A stretch of DNA of 64,000 nt from positions 62,001 to 126,000 of the forward strand of contig FR903546.1 in assembly GCA_000438075.1 (NCBI GenBank), read 5' to 3'. How positions within the stretch are numbered: position 1 is the first letter of the stretch; every line of letters starts with the position of its first letter. Shown in pieces: positions 26,454 to 35,731 of the stretch. Position numbers and translations under genes: made by a program. The notes under the pieces are model-generated. The model made no database searches, was not told the origin of the DNA, and worked only from the letters and a program-made list of their open reading frames with translations. The stretch comes from Clostridium sp. CAG:609. Its GTDB lineage: Bacteria > Bacillota_I > Bacilli_A > RF39 > UBA660.

Positions 26454-28721
26454 ATGAATTTTAACATTCCCGTAATATTACTTAAAAATTTGGTTATCCT
26501 CCCTAATCAGGAAATTAAAATAGAATTAAATAATAAAATAAGTAACCTAGCAATTAGTGAATCAAGCAAAAACTATAAAGGTGAAATCCTTGTTGTTGCT
26601 CCAACTGATACTCTCGAAGAAGAACCAAGTGTTGAAGACCTACCCAAAGTAGGTGTAATTGCTAAAATTAAAAATAAAATAGATAAAGATGGTATCATCG
26701 AAGTAAAAATTCGTGGTATAAAAAGAGTAGCTATTTCAAAATACTTTCAAGAAAAGAAAAGCGTTATCTTATATAGTGAAGTAATGTATATTGACTTACC
26801 GCCATTAATTGAATCCGAAGAAAAAGCCATATTAAAAAAGTTAATCAAAGTTTTAAAAGAATATATAAATATATCAAAAACAATATCAAATGATATAATA
26901 AATTATGTAAGTAATTCAAAAGATTTAAATAAAATAACTGATGCTATAGCATCATTCTTACCATTTAACACAATTAAAAAACTAGAATACATGCAAGAAA
27001 TAAATCCATTAAATCGGGCTAAAACTCTAATCAAAGATATGAATGAAGAAATAAAGTCTGTTGAACTTGATAATGAACTTGAAGAAAAAATGGAAGAGTC
27101 ACTACAAAAAGAACAACGTGAATATATATTAAAAGAAAAACTTAAAACTATTAAAAATGAACTCGGAGAAGAAAATTGGAAAAATATTGAAGTCGAAGAA
27201 TATCGCAAGAGTCTTCATAAATTAAAAATAGATAAAAAAACTAAAGAACACTTTGCTCATGAAATAGATAAATATGAAATAATGAGTGAAAATAGTCCAG
27301 AAGTTAGTGTGATGCATAACTACCTAGATTGGGTAATAAATTTGCCATGGAATAAAAGTACAAAAGAAACATCTAATTTTGAAGCAGTATATAAAGATTT
27401 AAATAAATCACATTACGGTCTTGATGATATTAAAACAAGAATAAGTGAATATATTGCAATTAAAAATTTAAATCCTAAAATAGCAAGTCCTATAATTTGT
27501 TTAGTGGGACCTCCGGGTGTAGGTAAAACAACAATTGCTATGTCAATTGCCACATCACTAAATCGTGAATTTTATAAAATTAGTGTTGGGGGATTAAATG
27601 ATTCAACAGAACTTATTGGAACAAGAAGAACATATCTAGCATCAAGCCCAGGTAAAATAATTCAAGGATTATATAAAACTGGAACAAATAATCCTGTTAT
27701 GTTAATTGATGAAGTAGATAAAATGGTAAAAGACTTTAAAGGAGATCCAGCATCAACTCTTCTTGAAATACTAGATCCAAATCAAAATAAGTATTTTATA
27801 GATAACTATATCGAAGAACCATTTGATTTAAGTAACATATTATTTATTTTAACAGCAAATAATATAAATGATATACCACCAGCAATACTTGATCGTGTTG
27901 AATTAATTGAACTTAACAGTTACACAATATTTGAAAAAAAAGATATAGCCCAAAATTACATGTTACCAAGAATATTACTTGAAAACATGGTATATGACAG
28001 TAAAATAAAATTTAGTGATGAACTTTTATATTTCATCATCAATAACTATACAGAAGAAGCTGGGGTAAGAGACTTAGATAGAGTCTTATCATCTCTAGCT
28101 AGAAAAATAACTATTAACAATGTTAAAGTTTTAAATACAGAAAGAATAATTAAGTTACTTGGAACACCAAAATATCAAAAACTAACTATAAATGAAGATG
28201 AATATGGTGTAGTAAGTACTCTTGCAGTTGCAAGTATAGGTGGTATAGTTTCTAAACTTGAAGTAAGTCTAAATAAAGGTAGTGAAAAAATAACAATAAC
28301 AGGTAATACCGGAGAAATTTTAAAAGAAAGTATTTTGGTATGTTTAACTATGCTTAAAAATAAGTATAAATATAATTTCCATAACCAAGATATTCACTTA
28401 CATTTCTTAGATGCTTCGACTAAAAAAGATGGATCAAGTGGAGGATTACCTATTGCAGTTGCAATATGCAGTAGATTTGAAGAAAAAAAGATTCCCGAAG
28501 ATATTGCATTTACCGGAGAAATTACCCTAAATGGAAGTATTTTAAAAATCGGAGGACTCAAAGAAAAGCTAATCGCTGCATATAATAAAAATATCAAAGT
28601 AGTTTATATACCTACATCGAATATGGATGATTTAAAAAATATTCCCAAAATAATTTTAGAACAACTTGAAATAATTCCGGTAAGTAATTTCAGTGAGGTA
28701 TATACAAAACTATTTAAATAA
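26454..28721 (+). CDS. lon: ATP-dependent protease Lon
   Basis: 755 aa. N-terminal substrate-binding domain, helical middle (EYILKEKLKTIKNELGE), AAA+ domain (GPPGVGKTT; Walker B MLIDEVDKM) and a C-terminal Ser-Lys protease domain. The catalytic motif reads KKDGSSGGLP, with Ser662 nucleophile; the family usually has KDGPSAG, so two neighbouring residues are changed. The catalytic Lys is K703 in GGLKEK. Lon degrades misfolded and regulatory proteins. It has its own promoter and GGAGG site. murF follows 25 bases after the stop. Confidence 0.95.
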   Translation: MNFNIPVILLKNLVILPNQEIKIELNNKISNLAISESSKNYKGEILVVAPTDTLEEEPSVEDLPKVGVIAKIKNKIDKDGIIEVKIRGIKRVAISKYFQEKKSVILYSEVMYIDLPPLIESEEKAILKKLIKVLKEYINISKTISNDIINYVSNSKDLNKITDAIASFLPFNTIKKLEYMQEINPLNRAKTLIKDMNEEIKSVELDNELEEKMEESLQKEQREYILKEKLKTIKNELGEENWKNIEVEEYRKSLHKLKIDKKTKEHFAHEIDKYEIMSENSPEVSVMHNYLDWVINLPWNKSTKETSNFEAVYKDLNKSHYGLDDIKTRISEYIAIKNLNPKIASPIICLVGPPGVGKTTIAMSIATSLNREFYKISVGGLNDSTELIGTRRTYLASSPGKIIQGLYKTGTNNPVMLIDEVDKMVKDFKGDPASTLLEILDPNQNKYFIDNYIEEPFDLSNILFILTANNINDIPPAILDRVELIELNSYTIFEKKDIAQNYMLPRILLENMVYDSKIKFSDELLYFIINNYTEEAGVRDLDRVLSSLARKITINNVKVLNTERIIKLLGTPKYQKLTINEDEYGVVSTLAVASIGGIVSKLEVSLNKGSEKITITGNTGEILKESILVCLTMLKNKYKYNFHNQDIHLHFLDASTKKDGSSGGLPIAVAICSRFEEKKIPEDIAFTGEITLNGSILKIGGLKEKLIAAYNKNIKVVYIPTSNMDDLKNIPKIILEQLEIIPVSNFSEVYTKLFK

Positions 28722-28746
28722 TGTATAATAATAAGGGAAGTGAAGT

Positions 28747-30117
28747 ATGAATACATTAGAAATTTATAAAAACTTAAAAATAGTAAAAATAATTAATGAA
28801 ATAAATGTTGATATAGAAAATGTAACAATAGATACAAGAAAAGTAGAAAAAGGATCATGTTTCATAGGTATAAAGGGAGAAAAAACAGATGGAAACTTGT
28901 TATATAAAAATGCTTTCGAAGCTGGTGCAAGCCTAGTTATCCTTGAGTATTTTGATGAATCACCAGAAAATATTAATTACCTAAAAGAAAATAACAAATC
29001 AGTTATTATAGTGCCATCAACAATCGAAGCATTAGGTTTATTGGCAAAACTTAAAAGAAGTGAATTTTTTAGTCCAGTAGTTGCTGTTACAGGTAGTGCA
29101 GGAAAAACTAGTACTAAAGATATGATTTATAGTGTTTTAAAAGAAAAATATAAAATACATAAAACAATAGGTAATCAAAATAATCATATTGGATTACCAC
29201 TTACTATTTTATCACTTGATAAAGATAATGAAATTTTAGTACTTGAAATGGGAATGAATCACTTAAAAGAAATAAGTTACTTAACTAATATTGCCAAACC
29301 AGATGTAGCAGTTATAACTAATGTTGGAACAGCACACATAGGTAACTTAGGTAGCAGAGAAAATATCTTAAAAGCAAAATTAGAAATACTTGAAGGATTA
29401 AATCCGAATGGAACAGTTATTATTAATAATGATAATGACTTATTACATAAATGGTACTTAGAAAATAAAGATAATTATAAAATAATAACAATTGGTATTA
29501 ATGAAGTCTCTGATTATATGCCAGTAATTATAGAAAAAGGTGAATGGGGAACAACATTCTCATGTAAAAATACCATTTATAAAGTACCAGTTGGCGGAGA
29601 TCATTTCATCTATAATGCTCTTTCTGCAATTGCAGTTGCCAATTTATTTAATGTATCAACTAAAGAAATTCAAGATGGTATAATTAATTTTGAACTAAGT
29701 TCAAATAGAATGAGTGTAAGAGTAACTGAAGGTATAACTTTAATTGATGACTCATATAATGCTAATTTTGATTCAATGAGTTATGCTATTAAATATTTAA
29801 CAAGCCTACCTGGAAGAAGGATCGCAGTTCTAGGTTCTATGAAAGAACTTGGTAAATTTTCAGAAAGCTTACATCGTAAAATTGGTGCTCTTGTTGCAAA
29901 AGAAAAGATTGATATTTTAATAACCGTCGGAGATGAAGCAAAATTTATCAATGAAGAAGCAATAAATAATGGTTATAATAAAGATACATCATATCATTTT
30001 GAAACAAATAAAGAAGCAATTGCTTTTATAAATAGTATTAAAAGAAGTGAAGATAACATTTTAGTTAAAGCAAGTAATTCACTAAATTTTAAAGAAATAG
30101 TTGATAATATAAAATAA
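28747..30117 (+). CDS. murF: UDP-N-acetylmuramoyl-tripeptide--D-alanyl-D-alanine ligase
   Basis: 456 aa. MurF adds D-Ala-D-Ala to UDP-MurNAc-tripeptide, the last cytosolic step of the peptidoglycan precursor. Visible: the N-terminal region IDTRKVEKGSCFIGIKGEKTDG, ATP loop VTGSAGKTSTKD, the Mur-ligase block EMGMNHLKEI, and SSNRMSVRVTEGITLIDDSYNAN. Other mur genes are not nearby. It begins after GGGAAGTG and is followed after 16 bases by tgt, so both probably share the lon transcript. Confidence 0.96.
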   Translation: MNTLEIYKNLKIVKIINEINVDIENVTIDTRKVEKGSCFIGIKGEKTDGNLLYKNAFEAGASLVILEYFDESPENINYLKENNKSVIIVPSTIEALGLLAKLKRSEFFSPVVAVTGSAGKTSTKDMIYSVLKEKYKIHKTIGNQNNHIGLPLTILSLDKDNEILVLEMGMNHLKEISYLTNIAKPDVAVITNVGTAHIGNLGSRENILKAKLEILEGLNPNGTVIINNDNDLLHKWYLENKDNYKIITIGINEVSDYMPVIIEKGEWGTTFSCKNTIYKVPVGGDHFIYNALSAIAVANLFNVSTKEIQDGIINFELSSNRMSVRVTEGITLIDDSYNANFDSMSYAIKYLTSLPGRRIAVLGSMKELGKFSESLHRKIGALVAKEKIDILITVGDEAKFINEEAINNGYNKDTSYHFETNKEAIAFINSIKRSEDNILVKASNSLNFKEIVDNIK

Positions 30118-30133
30118 AGAAAAGGAGTTAGTA

Positions 30134-31252
30134 ATGAAACTACAATTTAAATTAGATTATAAAGATCCAAATACAATGGGAAGACTTGGAACAATTATAT
30201 ATAATGGAAAAACATATGAAACGCCAATGTTTATGCCAGTTGGAACTAATGCTACAGTTAAGACACTTTCTCCGGAAGAGCTAGTGGACATTGGTTCAGG
30301 TATAGTTTTAGCAAATACTTACCATTTATGGTTAAGACCCGGGGAAGATATCGTTTATAAAGCTGGTCAACTTCATAAATTTATGAATTATCATGGACCA
30401 ATTCTAACAGATTCTGGTGGATTTCAGGTATTTTCCCTAGCAAAACCAAAAGATATTTCTGAAGAAGGAGTTAAATTTAAAAATCATTTAAATGGTGATA
30501 GTCTATTTCTAACACCAGAAAAATCTATTGATATTCAAACTAAACTAGGTAGTGATATCATGATGAGCTTTGATGAATGTGTAAAGTGGCCAAGTACTCA
30601 TGAATATATGGAGCAAAGTGTAGAAAGAACATTACGCTGGGCAAAAAGAGGAAAAGCTGTAAAATGTGATAATGATCAATTATTATTTGGTATAGTTCAA
30701 GGCGGTGAATATCCAGATTTAAGACGTCATTGTGCTGAGGAATTAGTTAAAATGGATTTTGATGGTTATTCAGTCGGGGGAACATCTGTTGGTGAAGATA
30801 AGCCTACGATGTATAAAATGGTTGAATACTCAACTCCATATTTACCTGAAGATAAGCTTCGTTATCTAATGGGGGTCGGAGATCCAATTGATTTAATTGA
30901 AAATTCAATGCGTGGAATAGATATCTTTGATTGTGTAAGTCCAACAAGACTAGCAAGACATGGACATGCCTATACTAAGTATGGAAAAATCAATTTAAAA
31001 AATAGTAAATATAAAGAAGATTTTACTTCCATAGATGATTGTGATTGTTATGCATGTAAAAACTATACTAAAGCCTATATTAGACACTTAATCACTAATA
31101 ATGAAACATTCGGAGCAAGATTACTTTCAATTCATAATATTTATTTCCTACATCAAATAATGAAAAATATAAGAATAAATATTAAAAATGGAACAATGAA
31201 AGAATATCGTGATGAATTTGTTAAAAATTATTATGGAGAAGCACATGAATAA
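30134..31252 (+). CDS. tgt: tRNA-guanine transglycosylase
   Basis: 372 aa, full length. Tgt swaps guanine 34 for preQ1 in tRNAs with GUN anticodons; QueA (11.3 kb) acts next. Visible: DSGGFQVFSLA with catalytic Asp, the GIVQGGEYPDLR block, the second Asp in DIFDCVSPTRLARHG, and the zinc site CDCYACKNYTKAYIRHL. GGAG precedes the start. Its last eight bases overlap the small membrane protein gene. Confidence 0.97.
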   Translation: MKLQFKLDYKDPNTMGRLGTIIYNGKTYETPMFMPVGTNATVKTLSPEELVDIGSGIVLANTYHLWLRPGEDIVYKAGQLHKFMNYHGPILTDSGGFQVFSLAKPKDISEEGVKFKNHLNGDSLFLTPEKSIDIQTKLGSDIMMSFDECVKWPSTHEYMEQSVERTLRWAKRGKAVKCDNDQLLFGIVQGGEYPDLRRHCAEELVKMDFDGYSVGGTSVGEDKPTMYKMVEYSTPYLPEDKLRYLMGVGDPIDLIENSMRGIDIFDCVSPTRLARHGHAYTKYGKINLKNSKYKEDFTSIDDCDCYACKNYTKAYIRHLITNNETFGARLLSIHNIYFLHQIMKNIRINIKNGTMKEYRDEFVKNYYGEAHE

Positions 31253-31562
31253 AATAAATAAATATTCTATTACTGCATCTATAATAATTATAAGTGGCTT
31301 ACTTATCGGTGTAACATCTTATAAAGTAATAAAAAAACATAATGATAAACTAATACTTGTCAAAGAAAAATATATTATTGAAAGAGCTGAAAAGTGCATA
31401 AACGAAGATAAATGTAAAAGTGATAAAGTTACTTTAAAAGAACTACAAGCTTTAAATTATATAAAAAAGGAAGTAAATCCAGTTACAAAAGAATATTATA
31501 ATGAAGAATCATTCGTTACATATGAAAATAATGAATATGTATTTAAAAATATTCCTAATTAA
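31245..31562 (+). CDS. Small single-span membrane protein, pseudopilin-like
   Basis: 105 aa. An N-terminal transmembrane helix (about 8-28) and a short extracytoplasmic part with two Cys (EKCINEDKCK) and KVTLKELQALNYIKKEVNP. This layout (leading helix, C-x5-C, 'L..L...GY', closing beta strands) is like minor pilins of this group, for example the start of the pilin-VWA protein at 57.3 kb, but no prepilin cleavage motif (GFTLVE) is present. ATG 31245 has GGAG upstream and overlaps the tgt end by eight bases. Function inferred only from shape. Confidence 0.5.
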   Translation: MNKINKYSITASIIIISGLLIGVTSYKVIKKHNDKLILVKEKYIIERAEKCINEDKCKSDKVTLKELQALNYIKKEVNPVTKEYYNEESFVTYENNEYVFKNIPN

Positions 31563-31597
31563 ATAAAGACTCATTTAGAATCTTTATTTTTTTTATT
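31561..31597. terminator. Bidirectional terminator
   Basis: AAATAAAGA (31561-31569) pairs with TCTTTATTT (31582-31590), with T residues to 31597. It closes the lon-murF-tgt unit and, read on the minus strand, the TIGR04086 gene. Confidence 0.65.
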
Positions 31598-31936
31598 TAT
31601 TCCTAGTATTCCACCTAAAGTACTACATAATAATAAAATCATATAATAAATAATTGATGTAATACTAAACTTGTTTATAAATAAATTTAGAATTATTAGT
31701 ATTAATATAAGAAAACCACCAGTTTTTAACCCAACCACATACCCTTGCTTTAAAGCAAGATGTCCATTCCTAATACCAAGCATTAAAAACATAATACTAT
31801 TAAATATAAATATTAATGCATTAGTTATAGTTTCATTTATACCGATTAAATTAAGTAAACTGCATATTATAATAAGCAATATTAAAAATATTAAATAATA
31901 TCCAATATATTTTATAAAGTTTTTCAAAATTATCAC
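31571..31936 (-). CDS. TIGR04086-type membrane protein
   Basis: 121 aa with four transmembrane helices (about 10-30, 40-58, 68-88, 95-112) and a lysine-rich cytosolic tail. The pattern (NGHLALKQGYVVGLKTGG between helices 2 and 3) matches the small TIGR04086/YrzE family found in spore-forming Firmicutes; its function is not established. It is divergent from the DUF421 gene and ends in the shared terminator. Confidence 0.65.
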   Translation of the reverse strand: MIILKNFIKYIGYYLIFLILLIIICSLLNLIGINETITNALIFIFNSIMFLMLGIRNGHLALKQGYVVGLKTGGFLILILIILNLFINKFSITSIIYYMILLLCSTLGGILGINKKNKDSK

Positions 31937-32002
31937 CTAATAAATTATATTATATATTGTTTAAAATATTACTTATTAACCCATAATAACTATGGTGATA
32001 TT

Positions 32003-32650
32003 ATGAGTCTATTTATAGTTTTATTTAGAACAATATTTTTTTATTTCTTTGTTCTTATTTCATATCGTATAATGGGTAAAAGAGAAATAGGTCAACTTGG
32101 TGTTATAGATTTAATTGTATCTATTCTTATCGCAGAACTAGTTGCAATAAGTATTGAAGAGTATAAACAATCTTTAATGCTTACAGTAATACCCATAAGT
32201 ATACTAGTTTTACTAGAAGTCTTATTTGCATTTTTTTCTATAAAAAGTAGAAAATTTAGATTATTATTTGATGGTAAACCATCATTAATTATAGCAAATG
32301 GTAAAATAAATTATAAAGAAATGATTAAGCAAAGATATTCTCTAGATGATTTACTTGTATCTCTAAGACAAAAAGAAATCAGAGATTTAAGTATGGTTGA
32401 ATATGCATTCTTAGAACCAAACGGAGAATTATCGGTATTTAAATATAACTTCTTTAAATTACAAAGCCCATATCCTGCAGCATTAATATTAGATGGAGAA
32501 CTTCAAAAAAGTGTAATAAAACATATTCATAAAACAGAAGACTATATTAAAGAAGAACTCTCAAAGAAAAACTTAACAGTTAAAGATATCTTTTATGCAT
32601 TTTATAAAAATAAAAAAATTTATATCATAAAGAAAACCGACTTGAACTAA
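32003..32650 (+). CDS. DUF421/YetF family membrane protein
   Basis: 215 aa. Three N-terminal transmembrane helices containing the family motif YRIMGKREIGQLGVIDLI, then a soluble domain with RYSLDDLLVSLRQKEIRDLSMVEYAFLEPNGELSVF, the conserved DUF421 block. In Bacillus, relatives (YetF/YdfS group) are linked to spore or membrane integrity; the biochemical role is not established. It has its own promoter region after a 66-base gap and no clear operon partner. Confidence 0.85.
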   Translation: MSLFIVLFRTIFFYFFVLISYRIMGKREIGQLGVIDLIVSILIAELVAISIEEYKQSLMLTVIPISILVLLEVLFAFFSIKSRKFRLLFDGKPSLIIANGKINYKEMIKQRYSLDDLLVSLRQKEIRDLSMVEYAFLEPNGELSVFKYNFFKLQSPYPAALILDGELQKSVIKHIHKTEDYIKEELSKKNLTVKDIFYAFYKNKKIYIIKKTDLN

Positions 32651-32728
32651 ATTTTACACAAATTACTATTTTAATATTTTCATTTTTATGAATTTATGCT
32701 AAACTATTAATAGTAGGGTGATTGACAA

Positions 32729-34345
32729 ATGAATAAATTTATAAAAAAAATAAAAAATAATCAAGTGTTATACGTATTAAGTATCTTAATAATAGGTATA
32801 TTACTCTTGCTTATTGCAAGAATTACATATGCATATTTAGCTCCAAGAATACAAAGTGCACTAAGTAATATAACAACTATATCTGATACAGTAGATGATT
32901 TTAAATTGGAACTAGGGCAACCTCTAAGTCTAAATGCAACAGCAACAACACTACCAGAAAGTGGTTCAAATTTAGTGGTAACTTCAACAGAAATAGCAAG
33001 ATTAAAAGCCAATAGTACAAAGAAAACAGCCAACTACAACTATTATTTATACTTACAAATTACTAATAACACATTTAAATATTCAGATGGAACAACACCA
33101 GAAATAATACTTACAATAACAGATCCAAATGGTAATGAAATAACATCTTTAGATAATTTAACTTATGGAACATATAATGGTGTATCAGGTTTTGATGTAA
33201 CAACTAAAACTGGTTTATTTGCTATCGCAAATAACTATGAAATAACATCAAACTCAAGCACAACATATACGGAACATGATTGGAATATTACACTTACATA
33301 TCTAAATCTAAACATAGACCAATCAGGAAACTATGGCAATAGTTTTGAAACAAAGTTATATTTACAAAAAGAAGAAAAAGAATTAACGGCAACTGATGTC
33401 TGCCCAGGTAAATCATTAAATGATTGTGTTATTGCTCAATATACTGGAATAAAAAATTCTAATATATATTATCACGATTCTAACCTAACAAATGGAGCAG
33501 GGGATAACTCATATAGATATGCAGGTGCAAGTAATCAAGTAAATAACTATGTATGTTTTGGATCAAACGTAGCACCATGCCCAGCAGATAATCTATATAG
33601 AATAATCGGAGTATTTGGTGATAAAGTAAAACTAATCAAATCAGATTATGCAACGACAGCATTATTAGGTGCAGATGGAGATTACAGCAGGATGTATACT
33701 GCAAATAATTGGGATAATTCAGCTTATAAAGGTAACAATTTAGCTAATATAGCAGGATATACATGGAATTATAATGGATTATCAGACCATACAGGAAATA
33801 ATCAATACGGATCAAATACATGGAGTACAAGTTTGTTAAATAAAACAAATTTAAATACAAATTTCATAACAAATATAGGAGCAGACTGGGCAGCCAAAAT
33901 AGATACAACAACATGGAAAGTTGGAGGAAATACATGGGAAAATATAGGAACCCAACCAGCTAAAACAGCATATCAAAATGAAATAGTAAGTCCAGTAACA
34001 ACAAATACAACTGATAATGCAACAACATATAGTGCAAAAGTTGGCTTAATGTATGTAAGTGATTATGGATTTGCAGCAGCACCAAGTGCATGGACAGCAA
34101 ATTTAGACACTTATAATGGCGAAGCCATTAAAAATGTTAATTGGATGTATATGGGGCTGTATGAATGGACTATTTCCCGTTATGCGGGCTCTGACTATCT
34201 TGCGTTCGGTGTGTATAGCACCGGTAGCGTGTCTTACAACATTGCGACTTATGTGCTTGCTTTGCGGCCAGTCTTCTATCTCGCATCTTCCGTGAACTAT
34301 GTATCGGGAAGCGGCACAGCCGCTGATCCTATTGTGGTAAACTAG
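32729..34345 (+). CDS. Surface protein with hypervariable C-terminal cassette
   Basis: 538 aa. Residues about 16-37 form an uncleaved signal anchor. About 45-215 is a Thr/Asn-rich beta region (CalY/TasA-like in shape). A Cys-rich segment (CPGKSLNDC; YVCFGSNVAPCP) leads into a C-terminal domain containing VGLMYVSDYGFA and YEWTISRYA, which ends in SGSGTAADPIVVN. The last 61 codons (34163-34345) are visibly more G+C-rich and use codons rare elsewhere in the window. They align without gaps to the cassette at 50440, but residues 487-513 differ at most positions. I read it as a C-type-lectin-like ligand-binding domain that is actively diversified; that reading is inference. Confidence 0.7.
   Translation: MNKFIKKIKNNQVLYVLSILIIGILLLLIARITYAYLAPRIQSALSNITTISDTVDDFKLELGQPLSLNATATTLPESGSNLVVTSTEIARLKANSTKKTANYNYYLYLQITNNTFKYSDGTTPEIILTITDPNGNEITSLDNLTYGTYNGVSGFDVTTKTGLFAIANNYEITSNSSTTYTEHDWNITLTYLNLNIDQSGNYGNSFETKLYLQKEEKELTATDVCPGKSLNDCVIAQYTGIKNSNIYYHDSNLTNGAGDNSYRYAGASNQVNNYVCFGSNVAPCPADNLYRIIGVFGDKVKLIKSDYATTALLGADGDYSRMYTANNWDNSAYKGNNLANIAGYTWNYNGLSDHTGNNQYGSNTWSTSLLNKTNLNTNFITNIGADWAAKIDTTTWKVGGNTWENIGTQPAKTAYQNEIVSPVTTNTTDNATTYSAKVGLMYVSDYGFAAAPSAWTANLDTYNGEAIKNVNWMYMGLYEWTISRYAGSDYLAFGVYSTGSVSYNIATYVLALRPVFYLASSVNYVSGSGTAADPIVVN
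34163..34345 (+). repeat. Variable cassette, copy A
   Basis: 183 bases including the stop. It matches copy B (50440-50622) base for base in codons 1-8 and nearly so in 36-61. Twenty of codons 9-35 (34187-34267) differ. Total differences are 38: 14 at codon position 1, 18 at position 2, 6 at position 3. The 26 bases at 34342-34367, overlapping the stop, also recur exactly at 52160-52185 downstream of copy B. Confidence 0.85.
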
Positions 34346-34424
34346 GTCAGGCGGGGTGCAAAATAAAGATACAGCAAAAAAATACTACAAAATTTTAATA
34401 TATTAATGAAAGGAAATGAAATAA

Positions 34425-35381
34425 ATGAAAATATTATGTATAGGACATTCTAGCTGGGATATGACTGTTCCAGTAGACGATTATCCAGTAGAAAATACTA
34501 AATATAGATTTAGTGAAAAATATAGTGCTGGTGGTGGTCCTGCATCAAATGCTGCATATCTTCTTGGTAAATGGGGTATAGAAACAGTTATTGCAACCAC
34601 TATTGGTTCTGATGACTTTGGAACTAAAATTAAAAAAGAATTTCAAGATATAAAAGTAAATACTGAATATATTGAAACAAACTATGAAAAAGAAACATCT
34701 TTCTCATTTATTCTTATTAATAAAAAGAATGGTTCAAGAACAGTATTTAATGTAGCAACAGAACATCCTGCATTAAAAAAACTTAACTATGACTTTACTC
34801 CGGATATCATATTTACAGATGGACATGATTATGGAGCAACCCAAAATGCTATAAGTAAATATCAAAATGCAATAAGTGTAATTGATGCTGGTAGAATAAC
34901 CCCTGAACTACTTGAACTATGCAAGTATATTAAATATATTGTATGTAGTAAAGGTTTTGCAGAAACAGTAACAGGTATGAAATTTGATTTTAATAATCCT
35001 CAAAGCCTAGTAAATATTTATACTAAATTACAAGATAAATACCCAAATAGTAATTTAACAATAACCCTAGAAGAACATGGATGTCTTTATACATCAGGTA
35101 ATGAAATAAAAATAATGCCCGGTTTAAAACTTACTCCGGTAGATACAACAGGTGCTGGTGATATATTCCATGGTGCATTTACTTATGGACTAGCTAATGG
35201 TTTTGATATGGATAAGATAGTGACATTTGCAAATATTGCAGCAGGCTTATCTGTTACTAAAATGGGTTCTAGATTATCTATTCCATCATTATCTGAAGTA
35301 ATGGATTATTATAATGCTAGATTTAATGTTAGTGGCTTGCCACAGACTAATAATACTGGGGAAGCAAATAGTGCTAACTAG
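34425..35381 (+). CDS. PfkB-family carbohydrate kinase
   Basis: 318 aa ribokinase-like sugar or nucleoside kinase. Visible: the N-terminal GG motif in SAGGGPASNAAYLLGKWG and the C-terminal catalytic PfkB signature DTTGAGDIFHGAF with the base Asp in GAGD. Transport genes are absent nearby, so the substrate is unknown. AAAGGAAATG precedes the start. Its last residues overlap the start of the Smr gene. Confidence 0.85.
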   Translation: MKILCIGHSSWDMTVPVDDYPVENTKYRFSEKYSAGGGPASNAAYLLGKWGIETVIATTIGSDDFGTKIKKEFQDIKVNTEYIETNYEKETSFSFILINKKNGSRTVFNVATEHPALKKLNYDFTPDIIFTDGHDYGATQNAISKYQNAISVIDAGRITPELLELCKYIKYIVCSKGFAETVTGMKFDFNNPQSLVNIYTKLQDKYPNSNLTITLEEHGCLYTSGNEIKIMPGLKLTPVDTTGAGDIFHGAFTYGLANGFDMDKIVTFANIAAGLSVTKMGSRLSIPSLSEVMDYYNARFNVSGLPQTNNTGEANSAN

Positions 35382-35625
35382 TAAGACACCTAAATTAGAC
35401 CTACATGGTGAAATAGTATCTATGGTAGAGGTATTAGTTAACGAATTTATTGCTGATAACTTAAAAATGGGTTATAGTGAAGTAATAATAATTCATGGAA
35501 AAAGCACTAATATCTTGACAGAAGAAGTTCATAAAGTATTAAAAAGAAATAAAAATGTTAGAAAATACTATAAAAATAATTGGAATCTGGGGGAAACAAT
35601 CGTTGAAATTAATGAGCAAAAATAA
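35371..35625 (+). CDS. Smr-domain protein
   Basis: 84 aa, little more than a stand-alone Smr domain: LDLHGEIVSMVEVLVNEFI at the start (the LDLHG motif) and VIIIHGKST in the middle (usually HGxGT). Smr domains, at the C-terminus of MutS2 or alone, nick or bind nucleic acids, and some rescue collided ribosomes. I chose GTG 35371 because GGGGAAG lies seven bases before it; ATG codons further up lie deep inside the kinase gene. It ends in its own terminator. Confidence 0.75.
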   Translation: MLTSKTPKLDLHGEIVSMVEVLVNEFIADNLKMGYSEVIIIHGKSTNILTEEVHKVLKRNKNVRKYYKNNWNLGETIVEINEQK

Positions 35626-35643
35626 AGACTTTTGCTCATTTTT
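35611..35643 (+). terminator. Terminator after the Smr gene
   Basis: AATGAGCAAAA (35611-35621) pairs with TTTTGCTCATT (35630-35640), followed by TTT; it overlaps the coding end. Confidence 0.8.
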
Positions 35644-35653
35644 CATGAAATAT

Positions 35654-35682
35654 TTGACAATTGGTGTTAAATTTGGTATAAT
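35654..35682 (+). promoter_or_regulatory. Perfect sigma-A promoter, distal of two
   Basis: TTGACA (35654-35659), exactly 17 bases, TATAAT (35677-35682); both boxes match consensus. Confidence 0.85.
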
Positions 35683-35731
35683 TTAGCTCCAATAAGGAAA
35701 TACTACGAATATATGAAAAATTTACACAAAT

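Noticed and set aside
31671..31898. Plus-strand frame opposite the TIGR04086 gene
   Set aside because: The minus strand carries four clear membrane helices and the family motif; the plus frame has no ribosome site.
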